64,000 nt of DNA from an uncultured Bacteroidales bacterium (GCA_903901975.1 CAIUTB010000085.1:1-64000); one strand, 5' to 3'; positions 15,166 through 25,463 are shown, numbered from the stretch's first letter. The notes: generated by a model from the sequence alone, not told the origin. Numbers and translations are program-made.

Positions 15166-16044
15166 ATGTCGAAAATTCGCAGTATAGAACGTATTCTACC
15201 TCCGCCTCCGGCTCACATGGTAGGCGATGGTTTCAGGGTACATAATTTTTTTCCGGGAAATGGTCAACTGGGTTTACAGCGGATGAGTCCTTTTTTTTTG
15301 ATGGATTACGGTGCAAAAGTTGATTTTCCACCCACCGATACGCCACGAGGTGTAGGTGTTCATCCGCATCGTGGTTTCGAAACCGTGACTATTTCTTATC
15401 ATGGTAAAGTGGCTCATCACGATAGTGCCGGAAACTCCGGAGTAATTGGCGAAGGCGATGTGCAGTGGATGACAGCGGCTTCGGGTGTTTTGCACAAGGA
15501 ATATCACGACCGGGAATGGAGCAAAAAAGGCGGCATGCTGCAAATGGTTCAACTTTGGGTAAACCTGCCTGCCAAACACAAAATGGATTCACCAAAGTAT
15601 CAGCCGATTAAACGGGAAGAATTCGGAAAATTTATACTGCCCGATAATGGAGGAACTATTGAAGTAATTGCCGGAAATTACAAAGGAACAACAGGTCCTG
15701 CATCCAGTTTCACTCCCATCGAAATGTATAATGTGCGTTTACAGCCAAACAGCGCTGTAAGCCTTTCTCTACCTGAAAATTACAATACAGGATTTCTGGT
15801 TATTGAGGGTGAAATTACCATCAGTAACAAAACCATTAAATCCGACCATTTTGTGCTGTTTGCAAACGATGGTACTGATATTGAAGTTAAAGCTGAAAAT
15901 GAGGCAATTGTGTTGATTTTGAGCGGTGAGCCGATTAACGAAGCGATTTTTCCTTATGGTCCGTTCGTAATGAATAGCAAAGAAGAAATCATTCAGGCAT
16001 ATACTGATTTTGATAATGGCTTGTTTGGTTATCTTGAAGATTAG
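15166..16044 (+). CDS. Pirin family bicupin protein
   Basis: The 292-residue protein shows the N-terminal pirin cupin with metal ligands in VGVHPHRGFETVTI, HHDSAGNSG and GVLHKEYHD, and LQLWVNLP-type sequence (MVQLWVNLPAKHKM). The C-terminal cupin runs from about residue 165. Pirins are iron-binding nuclear or bacterial proteins, some with quercetinase activity; the natural substrate here is unknown. Full length for the family. It is followed by the aconitase gene after 130 bases, with a separate -7 box, so it is probably a separate unit. Confidence 0.92.
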   Translation: MSKIRSIERILPPPPAHMVGDGFRVHNFFPGNGQLGLQRMSPFFLMDYGAKVDFPPTDTPRGVGVHPHRGFETVTISYHGKVAHHDSAGNSGVIGEGDVQWMTAASGVLHKEYHDREWSKKGGMLQMVQLWVNLPAKHKMDSPKYQPIKREEFGKFILPDNGGTIEVIAGNYKGTTGPASSFTPIEMYNVRLQPNSAVSLSLPENYNTGFLVIEGEITISNKTIKSDHFVLFANDGTDIEVKAENEAIVLILSGEPINEAIFPYGPFVMNSKEEIIQAYTDFDNGLFGYLED

Positions 16045-16126
16045 AGAATTTAACTAATTAACTGTCTATTATTTTAAAAAAAATACTAAAAAAATTTCAT
16101 AACTGCACAGAATAGCAAATTTTGTG

Positions 16127-16134
16127 TATATTTG
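16127..16134 (+). promoter_or_regulatory. -7 box of the aconitase promoter
   Basis: TATATTTG, 39 bases before the aconitase ATG. The -33 region is poor, with CTG 21 bp upstream. Confidence 0.55.
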
Positions 16135-16173
16135 TCCTTGAAACAATTTCAAATTGATTAAAAATACAAAAAT

Positions 16174-18426
16174 ATGGTATTTGATGAAGAGATGATTCAC
16201 AGCATATATGCTGGAATCCCTGAAAAGATTAAACAAATTAAGAAAAAACTTCAACGTCCGCTTACTCTCACCGAAAAAATTCTATATACACACCTTGCAA
16301 AGGACGAACCCATAGAAGATTATACTAGAGCTGTTGATTACGTAAATTTTTCACCCGACCGGGTAGCGATGCAGGACGCAACGGCTCAAATGGCCTTGCT
16401 ACAATTAATGAATTCCGGTCGCAAAACCGTTGCCGTACCTTCCACCGTTCATTGCGACCACCTGATTCAGGCTTATGCCGGTGCAACTACCGACCTTCAA
16501 ACTGCCAACGATACCAACCGCGAAGTATATGATTTCCTGAGTGCGGTTTCCAATAAATTTGGAATTGGATTTTGGAAACCCGGAGCAGGAATTATTCATC
16601 AGGTGGTGCTTGAAAACTATGCATTCCCCGGTGGAATGATGGTAGGAACAGATTCACACACCGTAAATGCCGGTGGACTTGGTATGATTGCGATTGGCGT
16701 AGGTGGTGCAGATGCTGTTGACGTAATGGCCGGAATGCCCTGGGAACTGAAAATGCCCAAAATAATTGGAGTAAAACTGACCGGAAAACTTTCGGGCTGG
16801 ACTTCAGCAAAAGATGTTATTTTGAAATTAGCCGGAATTCTGACTGTAAAAGGTGGAACGAATGCTATCGTTGAATATTTTGGAGAAGGAGCTGCTTCAC
16901 TATCAGCAACCGGAAAAGGTACTATTTGTAATATGGGTGCTGAAGTCGGTGCCACTACTTCTGTTTTTCCATTCGACGAAAAATCGGCTGCTTACCTCGA
17001 AGCTACCGGACGTGCATCGATAGCTAAACTGGCACTTCAAAACATCGAACACTTACAGGCCGATGCAGAAGTACTCGCAAATCCTGAAAAATACTACGAC
17101 CGCATAATCGAAATTGATTTAAGCACGCTCGAACCTTACGTGAACGGTCCGTTTACGCCTGATTTGGCTTATCCTATTTCGGAATTTGCTCAAATCGTAA
17201 AAGAAAAAGGCTATCCACAAAAAATGGAAGCCGGATTGATTGGTTCGTGTACCAACTCGTCGTACGAAGACCTTACCCGTGCAGCTTCCATTGTAAAAAA
17301 AGCCAAAAAAGACGGCCTCCAGGTGCAGGCTCAATTTATCATCAACCCGGGTTCTGAACAAGTTCGTTATACCGCCGAACGCGATGGTGTGATTGCCGAA
17401 TTTGAATCGGTTGGTGCTGTGGTTATGGCGAATGCCTGCGGACCTTGTATCGGTCAATGGAAACGAGAAATTGACATTCCTGACCGTTCAAACTCCATTA
17501 TAACTTCATTCAATCGCAACTTTGCCAAACGTGCCGACGGTAATCCAAACACACATATTTTTATCGGGTCGCCCGAAATTGTATCCGCACTTACTATCGC
17601 AGGAGACCTTTGTTTCAATCCGTTGACAGATACCTTGCTAAATGATAAAGGAGAAAAAGTAAAATTACAAGAACCAATCGGATTTGAACTGCCACCAAAA
17701 GGCTATGCTGTGGAAGATGCCGGTTATATTGCTCCACCGGCTGATGGAAGTAAAATTGTGGTAAATATCAATCCCACTTCAAAGCGTCTGCAAATACTGG
17801 AAGCGTTCAAAGCATGGGACGGCAAAGATTACCTGGATCAACCACTTTTAATTAAGGTAAAAGGAAAATGTACAACCGACCATATTTCCATGGCAGGTCC
17901 CTGGCTCAAATTCCGTGGACATTTGGACAATATTTCGGATAATATGCTGATTGGTGCCGTAAATACATTCAATGATAAAACGAATGCCGTGCTTGATACT
18001 GAAAGTGGAGAATACATGGCTGTTCCGGCTTTGGCACGTAAATTCAAGACACTTGGGATCGGTTCTGTTGTTGTAGCAGAAGAAAACTATGGTGAAGGTT
18101 CAAGTCGTGAACACGCAGCCATGGAACCACGCTTTTTGAATGTGAAAGCCATTTTGGTGAAATCATTTGCACGAATTCACGAAACAAATCTCAAAAAACA
18201 AGGCATGTTAGCTTTGACTTTTGTCGACAAAAACGATTATGACAAAGTGCGAGAAGACGATAAAATATGCATCCTTGGCCTGACAAGTTTCGCTCCCGGA
18301 AAAAACCTGACTATTGAGTTAAAACATTCTGATGGCACGAATGAACAATTTGAGGTTGTTCACACTTATAATAATGCACAGGTTGAATGGTTTAAAGCCG
18401 GAAGTGCATTGAATGGATTAGTATAG
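16174..18426 (+). CDS. Aconitate hydratase
   Basis: The 750-residue enzyme converts citrate to isocitrate in the cytoplasm. The three [4Fe-4S] cysteines are visible: Cys359 in GSCTNSS, Cys422 and Cys425 in NACGPCIG. Other conserved parts are [28 protein letters not shown] and the swivel-domain motif [16 protein letters not shown] near residues 634-649. The size and the [17 protein letters not shown] pattern fit the mitochondrial-like aconitases of Bacteroidota. It is the first gene of the acn-gltA-icd group that provides 2-oxoglutarate. Confidence 0.96.
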   Translation: MVFDEEMIHSIYAGIPEKIKQIKKKLQRPLTLTEKILYTHLAKDEPIEDYTRAVDYVNFSPDRVAMQDATAQMALLQLMNSGRKTVAVPSTVHCDHLIQAYAGATTDLQTANDTNREVYDFLSAVSNKFGIGFWKPGAGIIHQVVLENYAFPGGMMVGTDSHTVNAGGLGMIAIGVGGADAVDVMAGMPWELKMPKIIGVKLTGKLSGWTSAKDVILKLAGILTVKGGTNAIVEYFGEGAASLSATGKGTICNMGAEVGATTSVFPFDEKSAAYLEATGRASIAKLALQNIEHLQADAEVLANPEKYYDRIIEIDLSTLEPYVNGPFTPDLAYPISEFAQIVKEKGYPQKMEAGLIGSCTNSSYEDLTRAASIVKKAKKDGLQVQAQFIINPGSEQVRYTAERDGVIAEFESVGAVVMANACGPCIGQWKREIDIPDRSNSIITSFNRNFAKRADGNPNTHIFIGSPEIVSALTIAGDLCFNPLTDTLLNDKGEKVKLQEPIGFELPPKGYAVEDAGYIAPPADGSKIVVNINPTSKRLQILEAFKAWDGKDYLDQPLLIKVKGKCTTDHISMAGPWLKFRGHLDNISDNMLIGAVNTFNDKTNAVLDTESGEYMAVPALARKFKTLGIGSVVVAEENYGEGSSREHAAMEPRFLNVKAILVKSFARIHETNLKKQGMLALTFVDKNDYDKVREDDKICILGLTSFAPGKNLTIELKHSDGTNEQFEVVHTYNNAQVEWFKAGSALNGLV

Positions 18427-18430
18427 TAAG

Positions 18431-18690
18431 TTCAGGTTGAGTAGGAAATTAGGTTGATTTGAATTGGTTGAATTGGTTGAATAGGTTGAATAAGTTGATT
18501 GGGAAATTAGGTTGATTAGGAAATTAGCTTGGATTAGTTGAGTAAGAAATTAAGTTGAATTAGTTGTAACTAAATCAACTTAATCAACAAATAACTTAAT
18601 CTAACTTAATCTAACTCAATCAACAAATAACTTAATCTAACTCAATCAACAAATAACTTAATCAACTTAATCTAACAAACTAATAAAAAT
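18431..18690. repeat. Left tract of FHB element 2
   Basis: The tract consists of GGTTGAATTGGTTGAATAGG-type words up to about 18570, then switches to the opposite orientation (AATCAACTTAATCAAC, ATAACTTAATCTAAC). The words match the right tract (19140-19190) in inverted orientation. The two halves can also pair with each other around 18570. It fills the 273 bases between acn and the FHB gene; no other feature is seen. Confidence 0.75.
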
Positions 18691-18699
18691 ACAGGATCA

Positions 18700-19137
18700 A
18701 TGAGTAATTTTTACGAGTTGGAGGTTTGGAAACAATGTCGGGTATTTAGGAATGATATTTCAACTGTTTCAAAGACTTTTCCGATTGAAGAAAAATATAA
18801 GTTGGTAGATCAAATAAAACGTTCGAGCCGTTCAACAACAGCCAACATTGCCGAAGGTCATGGACGTTATCATTTTCAGGAAAATATTCAATTCTGCCGA
18901 CAAGCAAGAGGTTCATTGTCAGAGACACTCGATCACTTGATTTGCGCATTAGATGAAGAATATATTTCAAAAGAAGAATATCTGAATTTTCAAAAGCAAT
19001 ATGATTATTGTTTAAAACTTATAAATGGATATATACACTTTCTTCAAAATCAAAAAGATACGGATGTAAATAATAAAATAAACGAGAAAGATAAAAAACG
19101 AAAAAAGGATTCAGATGGTTTAACCCATCCAACTTAA
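18700..19137 (+). CDS. Four-helix-bundle protein, element 2
   Basis: The 145-residue protein has the FHB/S23 signature: FYELEVWKQCRVFRNDI at the start, KYKLVDQIKRSSRSTTANIA (residues about 31-50) and EGHGRYHFQENIQFCRQARG. It is related to, but clearly different from, the copies in elements 1 and 3. Residues after about 120 are a lysine- and asparagine-rich tail, and the last codons (HPT) enter the right repeat tract. It sits between acn and gltA. The 13-mer AATACAGGATCAA directly precedes and overlaps the ATG and recurs at the right end of element 3. Confidence 0.85.
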   Translation: MSNFYELEVWKQCRVFRNDISTVSKTFPIEEKYKLVDQIKRSSRSTTANIAEGHGRYHFQENIQFCRQARGSLSETLDHLICALDEEYISKEEYLNFQKQYDYCLKLINGYIHFLQNQKDTDVNNKINEKDKKRKKDSDGLTHPT

Positions 19138-19139
19138 TA

Positions 19140-19190
19140 AACCAAATCAACCTATTCAACTAAATCAACTTATTCAACTTATTCAAAATA
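19140..19190. repeat. Right tract of FHB element 2
   Basis: ACCAAATCAACCTATTCAAC followed by TAAATCAACTTATTCAACTT: the reverse complement of words in the left tract (for example GGTTGAATAGGTTGAATAAG). Confidence 0.72.
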
Positions 19191-19217
19191 ATTAACAACA
19201 TAATATAATCGAAGTTC

Positions 19218-20573
19218 ATGGAAAAAGATTTTTTAATTTACAAATTGTCTGAAACGATTAAAACCACAAGTCGTATTGACAAAGAATTATTTACACAGTT
19301 TAATGTTAAGCGCGGATTACGTAATGAGGATCACTCAGGAGTTCTGGTAGGTTTAACAAAAGTTGGTGACGTAGTTGGATACGAAAAGCTACCCGAAGGT
19401 GGATTAAAAGCTGTTCCGGGAAAACTATTCTACCGCGGAATTGACGTTGAAGATCTTGTACACGGTCTGCAAAAAGAAAACAGACTCGGTTTTGAAGAAA
19501 CAGCCTTTTTGCTTCTTTCAGGTTATCAACCAGATGCTGAAGAATTAAAAATGTTCTCAACAATTTTGAACGACGGTATGGCTTTAGACAAGAAAGCTAC
19601 CATGAACATTATTGATTTAGAAGGTGTTGATATTATGAATATTCTAGCTCGTAGTGTGCTGGAGATGTACACCTTTGACAACAAAGCAGATGATATTACC
19701 CGTGATAATTTGATTAGACAATCTATTGACCTTATTGCAAAATTCCCTACAATTGTTGCTTATGCTTATAATATTCTTCGTCATAGCCAACAAGGTCGTG
19801 TTTTACATATTCGTCATCCAAAGGAAAATGTTTCGATTGCAGAAAACTTCCTTTACATGATGAAGGGTTCTGACTGTTATACCGATTTGGATGTAAAAAT
19901 TCTTGATTTATTGCTTATTCTTCATGCCGATCACGGTGGTGGTAACAACTCTACTTTCGCTGTTCGGGTTGTAAGTTCAACTTTGACTGATACTTATTCA
20001 GCTATTGCCACAGGAATTGGATCATTAAAAGGACCGCTTCATGGTGGTGCCAACATTAAAGTAAACGAAATGTTCGATCACTTAAAAACGGCTATAAAAG
20101 ACTGGACAAACATTAAAGAAATTGACGCCTATCTGAAGAAAATGCTTAATAAAGAGGCATATAATAAAACAGGTTTAATTTATGGTATTGGTCATGCTGT
20201 ATATACCATTTCCGATCCACGGTCCTTATTGCTGAAAGAAATGGCTCGTGCTTTGGCGTTGGAAAAAGGGTTGGAAAAAGAATTTGCCTTCCTCGAGTTG
20301 CTTGACGAACGTTCGGTAAATGCTTTTATGACTTTCAAAGGCGATGATATTAACAAACAGGTTTGTACCAATGTCGATTTCTATTCAGGATTTGTGTATG
20401 AAGCAATCGGTCTTCCAACCGAAGTATTCACTCCTCTTTTTGCTATGGCTCGTATCACCGGTTGGACTGCACATCGTATTGAAGAATTGAACTTTGCCAG
20501 TAAACGTATTATTCGTCCGGCTTATAAAAATGTTGGTGAGCGCAAGGAGTTTGTACCATTAAACAAAAGATAA
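19218..20573 (+). CDS. gltA: Citrate synthase
   Basis: The 451-residue enzyme condenses acetyl-CoA and oxaloacetate. Conserved parts are PGKLFYRGIDVEDLVHGL, the active-site stretch LILHADHGGGNNSTFAVR (His236/His239), GPLHGGANIKVNEM (His275) and GIGHAVYTISDPRS. The variant is the Bacteroidota type, about 20 residues longer than the E. coli enzyme. It lies between aconitase and isocitrate dehydrogenase, with FHB elements in both gaps. Confidence 0.95.
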   Translation: MEKDFLIYKLSETIKTTSRIDKELFTQFNVKRGLRNEDHSGVLVGLTKVGDVVGYEKLPEGGLKAVPGKLFYRGIDVEDLVHGLQKENRLGFEETAFLLLSGYQPDAEELKMFSTILNDGMALDKKATMNIIDLEGVDIMNILARSVLEMYTFDNKADDITRDNLIRQSIDLIAKFPTIVAYAYNILRHSQQGRVLHIRHPKENVSIAENFLYMMKGSDCYTDLDVKILDLLLILHADHGGGNNSTFAVRVVSSTLTDTYSAIATGIGSLKGPLHGGANIKVNEMFDHLKTAIKDWTNIKEIDAYLKKMLNKEAYNKTGLIYGIGHAVYTISDPRSLLLKEMARALALEKGLEKEFAFLELLDERSVNAFMTFKGDDINKQVCTNVDFYSGFVYEAIGLPTEVFTPLFAMARITGWTAHRIEELNFASKRIIRPAYKNVGERKEFVPLNKR

Positions 20574-20576
20574 AAA

Positions 20577-20640
20577 TTAGTCTAAAGTCAAAGGACAAAA
20601 GTCAAAAGTTTTGATTTTTGTCCTTTATATTTTGGACTTA
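20577..20640. repeat. Left arm of FHB element 3
   Basis: TTAGTCTAAAGTCAAAGGAC and AAAAGTCAAAAGTTTTGA words, inverted relative to 21011-21052. An internal hairpin (AAAGGACAAAA ... TTTTGTCCTTT) directly after the gltA stop could act as a terminator. Confidence 0.75.
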
Positions 20641-20652
20641 AATAAGTTTAAA

Positions 20653-21021
20653 ATGAGAAACTTTGAAGAATTAAGGGTGTGGCAAGATGCTCGTTTATTA
20701 GTGAATGACATTTATAAAATGACTGAAGCTTGTAAAGATTATGGATTCAAAGATCAAATACAAAGAGCTGCTGTTTCGATTATGAATAATATAGCTGAAG
20801 GTTCTGAATCAGGATCGGATCCATTATTTATTCGTTAGTTGAAGATAGCAAAAGCGAGTTGTGGTGAAGTAAGAAGCATGTTATTTCTTTGTGAAGATTT
20901 ACAATAATGTTCGGTTGATACTGCCATAATTCTTAGAAACAAAACAATAATAATTTCATCATCTATTCAAAAATTAATCGAATATTTAAACAAATCTAAT
21001 AATACAGGATCAAAGTCTTAG
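20653..21021 (+). pseudogene. Four-helix-bundle gene, element 3, broken by two in-frame stops
   Basis: From ATG 20653 the frame encodes MRNFEELRVWQDARLLVNDI and then IQRAAVSIMNNIAEGSESGS, a clear FHB start, but stops at TAG 20836-20838. The same frame continues with LKIAKASCGEVRSMLFLCED, which is the expected family sequence, meets TAA at 20905-20907, and runs on to TAG at 21019. So no frameshift is needed: the gene is a full-length copy (about 122 codons) with two nonsense changes, both where a Tyr codon would be expected (FIR-Y-L and LQ-Y-C). The first 61 residues could still be made. Confidence 0.85.
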
Positions 21022-21052
21022 ACTTTTGACCTTTGACTTTAGACCTAAGACA
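21011..21052. repeat. Right arm of FHB element 3
   Basis: GACTTTTGACCTTTGACTTT then AGACCTAAGAC. The reverse complement (TTAGGTCTAAAGTCAAAGGT) matches the left arm almost base for base. It reaches to within 8 bases of the icd start codon. Confidence 0.75.
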
Positions 21053-21059
21053 ATTTTAA

Positions 21060-22283
21060 ATGAATAAAATTAAAGTAACAAATCCTGTCGTTGAACTTGA
21101 TGGCGACGAAATGACCCGGATAATATGGTCATTTATCAAAGAACAATTGATACTTCCCTATCTGGAATTAGATATCAAATACTACGATTTGAGTATTGAA
21201 AACCGTGATTTAACGAACGATCAGGTGACTATTGATTCAGCAAATGCTATTAACAAATACAATGTTGGTATTAAATGTGCTACCATAACCCCCGACGAAG
21301 CTCGTGTAGAAGAATTCGGGTTAAAAAAAATGTGGAAATCACCTAATGGTACAATACGGAACATTATTGGCGGAACAGTTTTCCGTGAACCGATAATTTG
21401 CTCCAATGTTCCCCGATTAGTGCCGGGTTGGACTCAACCTATTGTTATAGGCCGTCATGCTTTTGGAGACCAATACAAAGCTACTGATGTGGTAATTAAA
21501 GGGAAAGGTAAATTAAAAATGACATTTACCAACGAAGCAGGCGAAACCAAAGAGTGGGAAGTTTACAATTTTGAAGGCGATGGCGTGGCTATGGCTATGT
21601 ACAACACCGATGAATCAATCTATGGTTTTGCTCAATCATCCTTTCAGGTAGCATTGGAAAAGAAATGGCCTCTTTATATGTCGACCAAAAATACGATTCT
21701 GAAAGCGTATGATGGACGTTTCAAAGATATTTTTCAGGAAGTTTACGAAAAGGAATTTGAAGCCAAATTTAAAGAAGCTGGAATTACCTACGAACACCGA
21801 CTGATTGACGATATGGTGGCTTCCGCTATGAAATGGAGTGGTGGTTTTGTTTGGGCTTGTAAAAACTATGATGGTGATGTTCAGTCTGACACTGTTGCGC
21901 AAGGATTTGGTTCATTGGGTTTAATGTCTTCCGTATTAGTAACTCCGGATGGAAAAACGGTAGAAGCAGAAGCAGCTCATGGAACTGTCACACGCCATTA
22001 TCGCCAACATCAACAAGGAAAAGCAACTTCAACCAACCCGATTGCATCCATTTTTGCGTGGACGCGGGGGCTGGAACACCGTGGCAAATTAGACGGAAAC
22101 GATTCACTAATTAATTTCTGCCATAAATTGGAAGAAGTTTGTGTTGAAACTGTTGAAGCAGGTGAAATGACAAAGGATTTAGCCGTTCTTATTCATGGAG
22201 ATCATGTTACAAGGGAAAACTATCTAAGTACTGAAAGTTTTCTGGCTGCTATCAAACGGAATCTCGACAAAAAACTGGCATAA
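21060..22283 (+). CDS. icd: NADP-dependent isocitrate dehydrogenase
   Basis: The 407-residue enzyme oxidises isocitrate to 2-oxoglutarate with NADP. It is the homodimeric, eukaryote-like class: [14 protein letters not shown] at the start, [80 protein letters not shown] and [12 protein letters not shown]. Full length. It is the last gene of the acn-gltA-icd group and ends at a strong terminator. Confidence 0.96.
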   Translation: MNKIKVTNPVVELDGDEMTRIIWSFIKEQLILPYLELDIKYYDLSIENRDLTNDQVTIDSANAINKYNVGIKCATITPDEARVEEFGLKKMWKSPNGTIRNIIGGTVFREPIICSNVPRLVPGWTQPIVIGRHAFGDQYKATDVVIKGKGKLKMTFTNEAGETKEWEVYNFEGDGVAMAMYNTDESIYGFAQSSFQVALEKKWPLYMSTKNTILKAYDGRFKDIFQEVYEKEFEAKFKEAGITYEHRLIDDMVASAMKWSGGFVWACKNYDGDVQSDTVAQGFGSLGLMSSVLVTPDGKTVEAEAAHGTVTRHYRQHQQGKATSTNPIASIFAWTRGLEHRGKLDGNDSLINFCHKLEEVCVETVEAGEMTKDLAVLIHGDHVTRENYLSTESFLAAIKRNLDKKLA

Positions 22284-22305
22284 TTTTTAAATCAACTTAC
22301 TATTG

Positions 22306-22340
22306 AAGCCCGAAATATTGTTGTTTCGGGCTTTTTTTTT
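22306..22340 (+). terminator. Rho-independent terminator after icd
   Basis: AAGCCCGAAA / TTTCGGGCTT hairpin followed by a run of ten T. The sequence from 22341 to 22544 holds no feature I can identify. Confidence 0.9.
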
Positions 22341-22544
22341 TACTCTCCCTTATACATCTTTTCTACCAATTATACTAGTTTATCAGAAAAAACACAAACT
22401 TTTTTTCAAGTGTCATCGCTCTTTATATTGTTGAATATTTGCTCACACAAAATTCTATATTTCTATCATGATCTACTGATTATTGTTTGATTTAGCCGAA
22501 AAAAAGTGATAACTATTGCTAATATTTAGTCTATCTCGTTAATA

Positions 22545-22608
22545 TTCGAAAAGTCCACACATAAAAACATTTTATGCACATTACTGCCGAAATTGAATTG
22601 TATTTTTG
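22545..22608 (+). promoter_or_regulatory. Pectin operator 1 and -7 box (PL1 gene)
   Basis: Half-sites TTCGAAAAGTCCACA (22545) and AACATTTTATGCACA (22566), 21 bp apart. The -7 box TATTTTTG is at 22601-22608, 35 bp after the start of the second half-site. This is the most divergent copy but keeps both spacings. Confidence 0.65.
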
Positions 22609-22634
22609 TATCCTATAATTAATACCACAATTAA

Positions 22635-25463
22635 ATGAATAATACAACAACAATGAAAAAACTCTTCATTTTCGCAATTATTTTAATGGCCACTGCACAA
22701 GTATGGGCACAGTCAGTAACTATTAATGAATCGGCTGGTTGGCTCGAATCTGCTTATGTAAAATGGCAACCTGCTACTGGTGCATCAAGCTATAATGTAT
22801 ATTACAGTGGCATGGGTATTACTAATAAACAAATTGACACGCAGCTAATTCGTAGTTATAGCACTTATTTTCGTGCTGATATATTGGGACTTAGTCCCGG
22901 AACTTATACCATTAAAGTAGCTCCGGTTATTTCGGGAGTTGAAGGAACGCCAACAACAACCGGAAATGTCACAGTTGTGGCACACGACCGTAATGGTTTC
23001 GCCTTTGAGGGCGGACATATACCAAGTGCCTATAATATGGATGGAACTCCCAAAACGGGTGCAGTGATATTGTATATTACCGAAAATACAAAAAATACGA
23101 TTTCAATGACTGTAACCGGTGCAACAGCTAATCCTTGTGTTGGATTACAAACTATATTGGACGGATTTAAAAAAGGAAAAGATACACGTCCTTTGATTGT
23201 TCGTTTTATTGGAAATATAACAGACCTTAGTTATTTGACTAATGGTGATTTGTATATATCGAATGCAAATAATGCATCCGGTTCTTTCACCTTTGAAGGT
23301 GTAGGTGATGATGCTGTGACCAATGGTTGGAGCTTTTGTCTGAAAGCTGCTGCGAACGTTGAAATAAGAAATATTGCTGCTATGAATAATAATAGTACGA
23401 ATGGTGATGATTTTGGATTACAACAGGATAATGACCATGTTTGGATTCATAATAATGAGATGTATTATGGTAACGCTGGGAGTGATGCCGATCAGATAAA
23501 AGGAGATGGTGCAATGGATATAAAAAAATCAACGTTTGTAACTGTATCGTATAACCACTTCGTTGACAATGGAAAATCAAGCCTTTTAGGTCTTAGTGAA
23601 GGAACTACAAGCGGTTTGTATGTTACCTATCATCACAACTGGTTTGACCATTCCGATTCCCGTCATCCACGTGTTCGTTTTTATTCAGTACATGTTTACA
23701 ATAACTACTATGATGGAATTGCAAAATACGGAGCCGGTTCAACTATGGGTTCATCCTTATTTGTAGAGAATAATTATTACCGTAATGCAAAACATCCGAT
23801 GATGACTTCATTGCAGGGTACTGATGTGTGGAACGAAACGACTCTAAAGAATGATCCCACCAATCTGGGAACCTTCTCGGGAGAAGCCGGGGGTACCATT
23901 AAGGCTTACAACAATACATTTGATGCTTCCATTGGAACAAATAATATGCGTTTTGTTGCTTATGCTGATCCAAATCCTGCTTATAACATTGCAGGAGTTA
24001 TAAGTTCTACAGTCGACTTTGATGCATATTTAGCGCAAACACGTGATGAGCTGGTACCAGTTACAGTGAAATCTTTCTCAGGAGCCAATACTTATAATAA
24101 CTTTGATACCGATGCAAACTTATATGTAAAAACATTAGTTCCGGATGCTCCGGAAGTTGCAAAAACCAAAACTATGGAATATGCAGGTAGAACCAATGGT
24201 GGTGATATAAAGTGGACTTTTAATAATTCGGTTGATGATGCTGCATATCTTGTAATTACAGCATTAAAAACTTTAATTACAAATTATACAACCAATATGG
24301 TTTATGTACAGGGTGAAACCAATGTAAGCGTAAACAGTCAGACACTTACCACATCTACTGACAACAACCAAACAGTTGCGAGTGGTGCAGTCATTAGTAA
24401 TATGGTTTTCACATGGGGCGGCACAGCAACCGATGCTACTGTAACAGTATTACCGGCATCAGGAATAACCTATGTAAAAGATGCTACAGCCAAAACAATC
24501 ACAATATCGGGCAGTCCCACAGCTAATGTTTCCTTCTCCATCACGACTACCGGTACTACGGGTACATCAGTAACTTTATCGGGAACTATTGCAATTTCAA
24601 GCACCCAAACACTTACACTTACATCAGCAAACAACAGCGACCAAACAGTATCAAGTGGTACTGCTATTAGTGCTATTGTTTTCACATGGGGTGGTGATGC
24701 AACTGATGCAACAGTAACCGGGCTACCTGCTTCAGGTCTTACTTTTGTAAAAGATGCTACTGCAAAAACAATCACTATTACAGGGACTCCAACGGCCACA
24801 GTTGCGTATTCATTGTCTACCGTGGGTACAGTTGGAACGGCTGTAACCGGTTCAGGAACAATCACAATGACTCCTTCGACAGCAGGAGATATGATACAAA
24901 ACTTTACAACATCGGGTAAAACAAGTACATTCTATACTATTACAGGAAATCTTTCCACTTCTCAGGGAACTGTTAGCTATTCAGGATTGACTTTGACACA
25001 GTGCCTGAAAATGGAATCGACTACAATTATTGCATTTACAACCCTGAATGCAGGTATACTAACGCTTGTTTTTAATGGTGCAGGAACTGTTTCTGTTGAT
25101 GGTGTAACCTACACTCCGGTATCCAATATCGTTACTGTTACTATTCCGGCAGGCTCTCATACTGTGAAAAAAGGCAGTACGAATAATCTTTACTATATGA
25201 GCGTGGTATTTGGAACGAGTGGGATTCAAAACGCTGAAACCAGAGAGTTTAGCATGTATCCAAACCCGGTAATAAACAACTTATATCTGACTTCTGATGC
25301 AACAATTCAGAAAGTTGATATTTACAGTCTGACAGGTATGTTGATGTTACAAAAAGTTGGTAATTTAAAAACCATTGATATGAGTCGACTGAGTAGTGGA
25401 AGTTATTTGGTAGAAGTATTTAGCAACCAAGCTGTCATCAAACAACTGATAATCAAAAAATAA
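22635..25463 (+). CDS. Pectate lyase, family PL1, T9SS-sorted
   Basis: The 942-residue secreted enzyme should cleave polygalacturonate by beta-elimination. Signal peptide to about residue 26; fibronectin-III-like domain about 27-115; PL1 beta-helix about 120-480 with DHVWIHNNEM, YNHFVDNGKSSLLG and the catalytic-region motif SRHPRVRF (about 341-348). Then come two about 85-residue putative-Ig modules (about 565-745; QTVSSGTAISAIVFTWGGDA in the second), a small beta domain, and a C-terminal sorting domain (YPNPVINNLYLTSD to QLIIKK). Either ATG 22635 or ATG 22653 (MKKLFIF) may start translation. It forms its own transcription unit behind operator 1. Confidence 0.92.
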   Translation: MNNTTTMKKLFIFAIILMATAQVWAQSVTINESAGWLESAYVKWQPATGASSYNVYYSGMGITNKQIDTQLIRSYSTYFRADILGLSPGTYTIKVAPVISGVEGTPTTTGNVTVVAHDRNGFAFEGGHIPSAYNMDGTPKTGAVILYITENTKNTISMTVTGATANPCVGLQTILDGFKKGKDTRPLIVRFIGNITDLSYLTNGDLYISNANNASGSFTFEGVGDDAVTNGWSFCLKAAANVEIRNIAAMNNNSTNGDDFGLQQDNDHVWIHNNEMYYGNAGSDADQIKGDGAMDIKKSTFVTVSYNHFVDNGKSSLLGLSEGTTSGLYVTYHHNWFDHSDSRHPRVRFYSVHVYNNYYDGIAKYGAGSTMGSSLFVENNYYRNAKHPMMTSLQGTDVWNETTLKNDPTNLGTFSGEAGGTIKAYNNTFDASIGTNNMRFVAYADPNPAYNIAGVISSTVDFDAYLAQTRDELVPVTVKSFSGANTYNNFDTDANLYVKTLVPDAPEVAKTKTMEYAGRTNGGDIKWTFNNSVDDAAYLVITALKTLITNYTTNMVYVQGETNVSVNSQTLTTSTDNNQTVASGAVISNMVFTWGGTATDATVTVLPASGITYVKDATAKTITISGSPTANVSFSITTTGTTGTSVTLSGTIAISSTQTLTLTSANNSDQTVSSGTAISAIVFTWGGDATDATVTGLPASGLTFVKDATAKTITITGTPTATVAYSLSTVGTVGTAVTGSGTITMTPSTAGDMIQNFTTSGKTSTFYTITGNLSTSQGTVSYSGLTLTQCLKMESTTIIAFTTLNAGILTLVFNGAGTVSVDGVTYTPVSNIVTVTIPAGSHTVKKGSTNNLYYMSVVFGTSGIQNAETREFSMYPNPVINNLYLTSDATIQKVDIYSLTGMLMLQKVGNLKTIDMSRLSSGSYLVEVFSNQAVIKQLIIKK

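Noticed and set aside
5860-21021. Diversity-generating retroelement (FHB fold is like the Avd accessory protein)
   Set aside because: No reverse transcriptase, template repeat or variable repeat is visible; the genes lie in unrelated operons.
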